A stretch of 64,000 bases of DNA from Myxococcales bacterium (lineage in GTDB: Bacteria; Myxococcota_A; UBA9042): NCBI GenBank assembly GCA_947491025.1, contig CANLIC010000001.1:1-64000 (forward strand). The letters are read 5' to 3'. Made by a program: the position numbers and the translations under genes. Shown one piece after another: positions 55,801 through 62,073 of this stretch (its first letter is position 1; each line of letters begins with the position of its first letter). The notes beneath the pieces are model-generated. The model worked only from the letters and a program-made list of their open reading frames with translations, did not search any database and was not told where the DNA came from.

Positions 55801-58088
55801 TTTCCCTTGGCGCATGCGGTCTTCTTGCACGGGCCATCCCCCGAGGCGTCGCAGACGATGGCTGTGCCCTTCGCAAAGCCGCAGGCGTAGGGCAGCGCGG
55901 CCTTCACGCAGACAGGGACGCCGAGGCAAGCATCCAGGCCGGGCTTGCCCGCGCAGTCGGCGTCGGCCTTGCAAGCGCACGGCAAGACGGTCTGGGCCGC
56001 GCAGCCGCCGTCGCTGCAGGTGTCGCCGAGGGTGCACGGGTCGCCGTCGTCGCAGGGTCCCGCTGCGGGGGTGTGCTTGCAGCCGGCGCCAGGGCCCTTG
56101 GATTGGCAGGTGTCCTTGGTGCAGACCTGGGAGTCGTCGCAGGCGTCCGCGGGCTGGGGCTGGCCGGCACAACCTTTGGCTTGGCAGAGGTCGCCGGTGG
56201 TGCAGGCGTCGCCGTCGTCGCAAGGCGCGGACTGCAGGGCGTAGTGCACGCAGCCGATGATCGGCAGGCAGGCGTCGAGGCTGCAGATCTCCGCGTCGTC
56301 GCAGAGCGCGGCGCTGGCTTTGCCCTTGCAGACGCCGTCTTGGCAGCTGTCTTCGGCGGTGCAGCTGATGCCGTCGTCGCAGGCCGTGGCGTCGAGTGGC
56401 AAGAACACGCAGCCCTTGCCGGCGACGCAGCCATCGCTGGTGCAGGCGACAGCGTCCTTGCAGACCTGCGGCTTGCTGACACAGGCGCCATCGGCGCAGA
56501 CGTCGGGCCCGGTGCAGGCGTCGCCGTCGTCGCAGCCGCCGACGAGATCGACGTGGGAGCACGCGCCGCCCTGGCACTGGTCGAGGGTGCACGCCTTGAG
56601 GTCGTCGCAGTTCAACGGCTTGTGGAGGCACCCGCCAGCCGCGGGCAGGCAGCTGTCCTCCGTGCAGGCGTCGCCGTCGTCGCAGAGGAGCGGCACCCCG
56701 GCGCACACGCCCTCGGCGCAAGCGTCGCCGACGGTGCAGGCGCCACCGTCATCGCAGGGGACGCCCTTCGGCTTGGGCGTGAGAAAGCACTTGCCATTGA
56801 GGGCATTGCAGCCAGCGCTCAGGCAGGGCTTGCCGATCGGGGCTGGGCAGGCGAGGACGCTCTTCTGGTTGACGACGCAGGCCGACGTGCCGTCGATCGT
56901 GACCTGTGTCGAATCGCAGACGAGGGTGCCGTTGCAGGGGTTGCCATCCTCGAAGGGCGCGCAGTCGGCGTCTTTCAGGCACGGACAGGCGAGGCTCCCC
57001 GATTGGCATTTGCCGCCTTGGCAGGTGTCGCCGATGGTGCAGGGCTGGCCATCCTCGCAGCCCGCGCCGCCGGCCACGAAGAAGGTCTCGCACTTGCCGG
57101 TCTTGGCCGCGCAGCTCGCCGCGATGCAGCCACCTTGGCTATCCGGGCAGGTCACGACGGAGCCGGGCTGGAGGACGCAGGCCTTGCTTTTCGGATCGCA
57201 GAGGAGCGTGCCGTTGCAGAGGTTGCCGTCCTCGTGAGCGGCGCAGTCGGCGTGGGTCTGGCAGGCGCAACCATTCGATAGCGCTTGGCAACTGCCCGAC
57301 TGACAGGCGGCCTTGGTCACGCATGGGTTGCCGTGGCTGCAGGCCTCGCCCTCGGGCGCCGCGACGAGCTTGCAGGCGCCGGTCGCCGGTTGGCATTGGT
57401 TCTTGGCGCAAGCGGTGTCGTCGACAGAGGGACAGCTGATGACTTTCGCGGGGTTGTGTGCGCAGGTGCCCGCCGGTTTGTTGCAGTAGGGGACGCCGTT
57501 GCAGAGATCGCCGTCGTCGAGGCAGTCGGCGGTGTCCTGGCACGGGCAGCCGACGCCGACGCAGGCGGCCACGTCCTCGGTGGCGGTCGCATCGCCGGCT
57601 GCGTCCGCCGCGTCGTCGGCGCCGTCGATCCCTAAATCAGGCGCAACGTCGCCGTCATCGCCGCCGTCGCCGTCGTCGCCATCCGCGCCTTGGCTGTCGG
57701 TGCCCAAGACCTCTGCAGCGTCTTCCGCCACCTCGCCGTCGCCCGCGATGTCGGGGGCCGTATCGGAGGAAATGTCGCCTGGGGCGTCGGCCAAGGCTCC
57801 GAGGTCGCCGTCGGGCTCGAGCACATCCAGGCTGGCGTCCTCGGAACCCCCTCCGTCGTCGAGGCCACTGAGACCGTCGAGGCCACCGAAGGCGTCGCCC
57901 AAGGCGTCACCGCCTCCGTCCTTGCCGACCGCGACGTCCAGGCCAGCAGTCGGCCGATCTTCGCCGCAGTGGGCGAGCAGCCCGGCGAGCAGCGCGATGG
58001 CCAGGCGAGCGACGCGGCTGCGCAGCGACCCTGCGCTGGGGTCACTGCCGCGCTCCGTCTCACCTCGTCTGCTCCGAGCCCGCCCCAA
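52800..58088 (-). CDS. Giant cysteine-rich lipoprotein A
   Basis: 1762 residues, first gene of the unit. Signal peptide with lipobox LLAHC (about residue 41), a long Asp/Gly/Ala linker, then cysteine-rich modules to about residue 1020 (CNGTLLCD and CDDGDACTxxDxC types). A Cys-poor propeller-like segment of about 350 residues follows (LPDGGVVVAASSG, DDGSFGVVGSVD, GVGLLAAGSVY), then further Cys-rich modules and a terminal domain of about 140 residues with HHWHVTGQETF and WVWIQDQTQGTC. Its architecture mirrors the downstream paralogue. Translation appears to begin at TTG 58088 after GGGGGT, since no ATG or GTG fits the signal peptide; the start is therefore provisional. Confidence 0.87.
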   Translation of the reverse strand: MGRARSRRGETERGSDPSAGSLRSRVARLAIALLAGLLAHCGEDRPTAGLDVAVGKDGGGDALGDAFGGLDGLSGLDDGGGSEDASLDVLEPDGDLGALADAPGDISSDTAPDIAGDGEVAEDAAEVLGTDSQGADGDDGDGGDDGDVAPDLGIDGADDAADAAGDATATEDVAACVGVGCPCQDTADCLDDGDLCNGVPYCNKPAGTCAHNPAKVISCPSVDDTACAKNQCQPATGACKLVAAPEGEACSHGNPCVTKAACQSGSCQALSNGCACQTHADCAAHEDGNLCNGTLLCDPKSKACVLQPGSVVTCPDSQGGCIAASCAAKTGKCETFFVAGGAGCEDGQPCTIGDTCQGGKCQSGSLACPCLKDADCAPFEDGNPCNGTLVCDSTQVTIDGTSACVVNQKSVLACPAPIGKPCLSAGCNALNGKCFLTPKPKGVPCDDGGACTVGDACAEGVCAGVPLLCDDGDACTEDSCLPAAGGCLHKPLNCDDLKACTLDQCQGGACSHVDLVGGCDDGDACTGPDVCADGACVSKPQVCKDAVACTSDGCVAGKGCVFLPLDATACDDGISCTAEDSCQDGVCKGKASAALCDDAEICSLDACLPIIGCVHYALQSAPCDDGDACTTGDLCQAKGCAGQPQPADACDDSQVCTKDTCQSKGPGAGCKHTPAAGPCDDGDPCTLGDTCSDGGCAAQTVLPCACKADADCAGKPGLDACLGVPVCVKAALPYACGFAKGTAIVCDASGDGPCKKTACAKGKCSAKVLEDGSACGAGGDACSAGACAKGLCVAKGAAIDCDDGKSCTVDTCDSVAGCKHDPVALAGKACDDGDACTVGDACKAGGCSPGSAALCDDGAPCTVDVCDKSKGCSVDAKALDGKACDDGDACQGPDVCVAGACKGKGAISCDDGAPCTVDDCLPKSGCKHDAAPFTGLPCDDGDPCSTPDACASGVCKGAALLCDDENGCTVDSCAGGTCIHLGAALEGKACTHPDACVKGGACKAGVCAGGDAKACGDTGDCAVQADVLGVRTLQATGRVDADLHLGGFGRIAVLNGSGDVEVGKLDWPIAADWQPAFVVKGPPTVAAATAVAVAALPDGGVVVAASSGSGDASAPVWSPWLRRTDAAGKVAWAIDGIPGAALLLRDVALHDDGSFGVVGSVDAQGRSLIARVSAGGAVVFQALVKGPSALATADRWVLRRAVARPGVGLLAAGSVYAPSTGATAIARGLVVRYSGNGTKQLEASTAQAGETLLLDALVLGDGSIRAFGALRTSATSPWRPWAARFSSGGALLQEGELLGKGTFEGSDAAVRVLQAAAVGADGGLVVSAYSQAKVGDPALTELFRLGAADAVVFRRPFAEAGHLVPCAGCLLPAARDGWQLIASAYAVGKGLETGSPRRLRVGAFGHADCGDAGACGSLDLSDCSDGVACTLHGCDPAKGCVLTAHHAACDDANVCTAEACDSKQGCAIGPKDGPCSLLGACETTACAAGQCKVTGSPIDCGDGDPCTLDSCSSASGCLHVPLVSGSRCRDNEDCLQGTCPGNGKTCGSAVARDCNDYQACTLDSCVKSKGCVHAAVDGGACNDGDSCTSGEVCVAGVCADGKPKACASGQVCTGGTCASATCGAGNKGLTFTVASRDPTLEVLRVVAYASAWGYAPDDNPYVGGIACTESRPVLCLRTFGYAGPLAQTAWSKAEMRATQAVSGCGVRTKAAGDKVCSDRFGGGWSMHHWHVTGQETFAHGDLAPGTRGWVWIQDQTQGTCAQ

Positions 58089-58238
58089 GCCGTACCCCCA
58101 AGCGCTGCCGTGCCCCTGAGCTTAGTCCTTCCCCGACTCGTCGCCAACCGCGGCGGTTGGCGCTGACGAATGTTTCGTGCTTCCCAGTGGTTCGGCCGCA
58201 GGCGACTTTGAGCACCAGGATGTGGGGCCAGCGCACTG

Positions 58239-59588
58239 TTAGACTCGCGCCAGCAGCCGCAACGTCGCCCAGCCGCCGAAGAGCCAGAGCGCGAACAGCA
58301 AGGCGAGCCAGGGCGCCGAGTAGACGACCGCGCCGAGGCAGAGCAAGCAGAGCAGCAGACCGAGGCCAGGAAGGTAGGGGTGGCCGGGCGCGCGGTAGGG
58401 CCGAGGCAGGTCGGGCTCGCGCCGGCGAAGCTGCAAGAAAGAAACCAGCGATAGGCCGTACATGGTCAGGGCGCCGAGGACAGACAGCGTGATGATGTCG
58501 CCGGTCTTGCCGCTCCAAAGGGCGATGAGACCGATCGCCAGCACGGCCAGCAGCGCGGCGACCGGAGTCTGGCGCGTGGCGTGGGCGCGGCCCAGGACGC
58601 GGGGCAGCAGGCCGCTCTGGCCGAGCGCCATCGTCGCGCGACCGGCGACCAGCAGGATGCCGTGGAATGAGGCGACGAGGCCAAAGAGGCCCACGGTCAC
58701 CAGCAGGTGGAAGAGCGGGTGCTCGACACCGACGATGCGGCCGAGCGCCAGCGGAAGGGGCCGATCGACGGCCTCGCCGTTGGCGTCGTAGACGACGGCC
58801 CGCCAGCCATCGACGCCCACCGCGGCGAAGAGCACCAGCAGCGCCAGCACGCCGAGGGTGAGCATCGACCAGCCAAAGCCGCGGGCGACGTCGCGCTGCG
58901 GGTCGCGGGCCTCCTCGGCGATGTTGGCGACGCCCTCGATGCCGAGGTAAAACCAGATCGCGAACGGAATCGCTGGCAATACGCCCGCCCAGCCCATCGG
59001 CAACGGCTCGCGCAGAAAAGCCGCGCTGTTGAAGTGCGGCAGCGCGACACCGCAGAAGAGCAGGAGCTCGCCGACAGCGAACGCCGTGACGATGAGCTCG
59101 AAGATCGCCGACTGCTTGACGCCCCACATGTTGAGCCCGACGAAGATGAAAAACGCGGCAGTCGCGATGAGGGTCGGGTCGTAGCCCGGCAGAAAGAGGG
59201 CGAAATAGGCCCCGATGGCGGCGGCGATGGCCGGCGGCGCGAAGACGAACTCGGCGAGCTGGGCGAGGCCCGCGATGGCGCCGAGGTCACGGCCGAGCGC
59301 ACGCTCGGCGTAGACGAAGGCGCCGCCGGCCCGGGGCAATGCGGCGGCGATCTCCGCGTAGCTGCTGACGAAGAGCGCGTAGAACAGCGTAACGACGAGG
59401 GTCGCCACCACCATGCCAAGGCTGCCGGCGGTCGGCAGGCCGAGGTTCCAGCCGAAGTACTCGCCGCTGATGACGTAGCCGACGCCGAGGCCCCAGATGG
59501 TCCAGGGGCCGAGCGTGCGGTGGAGGCCGGGCTCCGGCCCGACGTCCGACGCGGCGACTTGTGGCGCTTCGGGGTTCGGGACCGTCAT
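58239..59588 (-). CDS. APC-family amino acid/ethanolamine permease
   Basis: 449 residues, twelve predicted helices. GYVISGEYFGWNLGLPTAGSLGM in helix 1 is very close to ethanolamine permease sequences, and LPRAGGAFVYAERALG, AIPFAIWFYLGIEGVANIAEEARDPQRDVARG and PYRAPGHPYLPGLGL are typical APC signatures. It probably imports ethanolamine or a similar amine. No ethanolamine ammonia-lyase genes are in the window. The start at 59588 lies 11 bases after the end of the small lipoprotein frame on the same strand. Confidence 0.9.
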   Translation of the reverse strand: MTVPNPEAPQVAASDVGPEPGLHRTLGPWTIWGLGVGYVISGEYFGWNLGLPTAGSLGMVVATLVVTLFYALFVSSYAEIAAALPRAGGAFVYAERALGRDLGAIAGLAQLAEFVFAPPAIAAAIGAYFALFLPGYDPTLIATAAFFIFVGLNMWGVKQSAIFELIVTAFAVGELLLFCGVALPHFNSAAFLREPLPMGWAGVLPAIPFAIWFYLGIEGVANIAEEARDPQRDVARGFGWSMLTLGVLALLVLFAAVGVDGWRAVVYDANGEAVDRPLPLALGRIVGVEHPLFHLLVTVGLFGLVASFHGILLVAGRATMALGQSGLLPRVLGRAHATRQTPVAALLAVLAIGLIALWSGKTGDIITLSVLGALTMYGLSLVSFLQLRRREPDLPRPYRAPGHPYLPGLGLLLCLLCLGAVVYSAPWLALLFALWLFGGWATLRLLARV

Positions 59589-59599
59589 GGGCGTCGAGC

Positions 59600-60069
59600 T
59601 CACTCGGCGACGGTCAACGTCGCGCTGTGAATGGTGATTTTTGCGTTGTTGGTCTGGGCGACCAAGGAGAAGGGACCGGAGGCGGCGGCGAGCGCCGATG
59701 ACCAGTTCGCAGGCACGCCATCGTCGGGGAAGGAGGCGGCGTGTCAGGGGCGTCGGACGTAGCGCCGTCTTCGGCAACCTGGAGGTCGGCGCCGGGCAAG
59801 CTGTCGTCTGCGGAGACGTCGCTGCCAGGGCGGGGCTCGCCATCCGAGTCGCCGCCCGCGCCATCCAAATCGGCGTCGCCCCCGGTGACGTCCTCGGCGC
59901 CCGCGCTGCCGGCGTCGAATCCGTCGTCGCTGGCCTCGACCCCTGCGCCGTTCCCCGGCGCGGGCGCCTCCGCGCCGCACCCCGGCCCGCCAGCGGTGGC
60001 GAGCGCAATGGCACCCAGCAAGGCCACGCTGCGATAGGCGCGCAGGCTCCAAGCTTGCAGTCCCTTCAT
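59600..60069 (-). pseudogene. Small acidic lipoprotein with a frameshift near its C-terminus
   Basis: From ATG 60069: a signal segment with PGC (lipid Cys about residue 31), then an Asp/Gly/Ala linker typical of this genome's lipoproteins. In this frame the protein runs into unnatural Pro/Arg-rich sequence after about residue 110. A one-base shift at about 59720-59735 (a C/T-rich run, CCTCCTTCCCC on the coding strand) instead gives DDGVPANWSSALAAASGPFS followed by a short beta-like end (ITIHSATLTVAE) and a TGA at 59600-59602. The natural product is about 155 residues. Either the sequence has an error or the gene is damaged. Function unknown. Confidence 0.55.
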
Positions 60070-60153
60070 CGGGCGGCCTCCCATGACGCTGCAGGGCCGA
60101 CACGGTGGACCGGCGCAGGAGCACTCTCGCCGCGCAACTAGAGCATGATCACG

Positions 60154-62073
60154 CTATGGATCGCCACGGCGCAAGGGCAAGCCACCGCGACGCATGGCTA
60201 GCGCCGCCGCCACACAGAGGGCGACCAGCGCCAAGACGCCGCCGCTGGAGGTTGCTGGCGCTGTGCGCCGCGCGCTGCACCCCCCTTCGGCCTCATTCGC
60301 GGCGAGCACCGGAGTCCTCCACGCACCGAGCACCTCGCCGACAGGAGCGACGAGGGCGCCCTCGGCTTGGACGGCCTCGATGTCGTGCAGCAATCGCCAG
60401 AGGTCGATGCTGCCTGCTGGGCCCATACCGCTGTAGCGCAAGATCAGCCACCCGCTGTGCCGACGCGCCTCTTGCTGCCAGCGCAAGATGTCGAGGTCGG
60501 TGGTGGTGGCGTCGACGTTGCGGACCTGGACCGAGAGGTAGTCAACCGGCGGATAGTTGACGCCGTTGCCGAGCGAGCGGACGTAGCCCTCGCGGCTGTC
60601 GATGGCGTCGGCCACGGCTTCATCGTAGAGGCCGTCGGGCGGCGCGAACCCGCGCGGATTCAAGCCTGCGTCGCGCAACCGGGAGAACGCGCGTATCACG
60701 GTCTGGCGGCGGGCGGCGAGATCGGCTGTGAGCCACGCCGAGGGGACCTCGCCGAAGATGCCCAACTCGATGCCGCTGAGCTCCGCCGCTCGCAGCTTGG
60801 CGAGCGCGGTCGCACCCTCCGCCTCGATGCGCGACGACGGCAGGTAGATGCTGCCGCGCACCTTTGCGAGCTCGAAGACCGCCAACACGTCGTCGACGCT
60901 GCCATTCAGGGAATCGACGGCAAACGAGACGCGGAGCGGTCCCTGCGGGTCGCCACTGGCGTCGGCCCGGGCGCATCGAAAATCGTCGAGGTCCACCACG
61001 CCCGGCTGCCAGAGCAGCACCGCGACGCGCACCGAGACCACATCGGGGGCGAACGAGAAGCCAACCTGAACCGTCTCCCAGGGCGGCGCCGTCAAGAAGC
61101 CCGGGTGCAGCTCGGGGCGCAGCCGCCGCAGGAGGCGAAAGCTGCTGGTGCCATCGATCCGGGTCTCAAAGAGGAAGAGGTGCGCCCGCACCAGCGAGCG
61201 CCACTTGAGGTGCATGAGCCATGACGGCTTGCCCGGCAGGACGCGGATGGGGTCGCTCCACCACTTGACGTCAGCGGTGCCCTGCAGGCTCTCGACCTGG
61301 ATGCGCACGAATTGCTTGCTCTCCGCTGCGTCGCCGGTAACACCCCCGCCGGCCATCACCTGGCCCTGGCCGACGGCGCCGGGCGTGGCATGGAAGCTCC
61401 ATCCCGGGGCGTAGCCGGAGGGAGGGCCAGCTTCAAACCCGCCGTTGGTCAAGATCTCCGCGCTGCCATCGACCGCCAGCGGCGGCGGCGGCAGCGCGGA
61501 GAGCTCGAAGTCGTCGCACGAGACAACGCCCTTCGTCGCAATGGCGAAGGCGACGCGGACGGTGTTGGTGCCGGGTGGCAGCTGCACCGTGCCAGTAGAG
61601 AGCTGCCAGACCGAGGTCTGGGGCAAGGTCGCCGCCAGCAGCCAGGCCGCCTTGGCGCCGCCGTTGCGCGCCTCGACCAGCAGACGCCCCGGAACATCGC
61701 CCACGCAGCGGGCGCTGACGCGCATGGCGCCGTCCGCGGCGATGGCGATCGGCTCGCTGCGCCACAGGGCGTCGCCCTCGCCCTCGATGGCCTTGACTTC
61801 GATGCGCAGCGAGCGCCCCTGCGGCGGCGACACCGGCGCCCAGGTCGTCGTCGCTGCGATGTCTGTGCCCCAAACGCCTGGGGTCCAGAGCGCGGGCTGC
61901 TGCGGGTCGTCGGCGTGCGGCGTCTCGACGGCGCCATTGCCGAGCAGATTCTGAGCCAACGCCTGGCCCGGCAGCACCAGGCAGAGCAGCGCAAGCTGCG
62001 TGGCGCCGAGGCCGACCGAGTGCAATCGGAAGCAGACCGTTCGCCCGGAGGTCGCGACTGGGCGGCGGTTCAT
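60154..62073 (-). CDS. Secreted NodB-like (polysaccharide deacetylase-fold) protein with MYXO-CTERM-like tail
   Basis: 639 residues. Signal peptide to about residue 41 (GQALAQ), two beta-sandwich (carbohydrate-binding-like) domains each beginning with a GNGAVE or TNGGFEAG motif, then a region (about 365-560) resembling the NodB deacetylase barrel: LRVSFAVDSLNGSVDDVLAVFELAKVRGSIYLPSS, GIELGIFGEVPSAWLTADL and LNPRGFAPPDGLYDEAVADAI. The usual TFDDG and HxxxH metal residues are not visible, so it may be inactive or bind sugar only. The C-terminus has GGCSARR, a hydrophobic helix and RR, a MYXO-CTERM-like anchor. ATG 62073 overlaps the stop of the upstream gene (ATGA). Confidence 0.75.
   Translation of the reverse strand: MNRRPVATSGRTVCFRLHSVGLGATQLALLCLVLPGQALAQNLLGNGAVETPHADDPQQPALWTPGVWGTDIAATTTWAPVSPPQGRSLRIEVKAIEGEGDALWRSEPIAIAADGAMRVSARCVGDVPGRLLVEARNGGAKAAWLLAATLPQTSVWQLSTGTVQLPPGTNTVRVAFAIATKGVVSCDDFELSALPPPPLAVDGSAEILTNGGFEAGPPSGYAPGWSFHATPGAVGQGQVMAGGGVTGDAAESKQFVRIQVESLQGTADVKWWSDPIRVLPGKPSWLMHLKWRSLVRAHLFLFETRIDGTSSFRLLRRLRPELHPGFLTAPPWETVQVGFSFAPDVVSVRVAVLLWQPGVVDLDDFRCARADASGDPQGPLRVSFAVDSLNGSVDDVLAVFELAKVRGSIYLPSSRIEAEGATALAKLRAAELSGIELGIFGEVPSAWLTADLAARRQTVIRAFSRLRDAGLNPRGFAPPDGLYDEAVADAIDSREGYVRSLGNGVNYPPVDYLSVQVRNVDATTTDLDILRWQQEARRHSGWLILRYSGMGPAGSIDLWRLLHDIEAVQAEGALVAPVGEVLGAWRTPVLAANEAEGGCSARRTAPATSSGGVLALVALCVAAALAMRRGGLPLRRGDP

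Noticed and set aside
47626..57281. Very long plus-strand open frames opposite the giant lipoprotein genes
   Set aside because: Translations are Ala/Val/Gly-rich mirror images of the Cys repeats; no ribosome sites or families.
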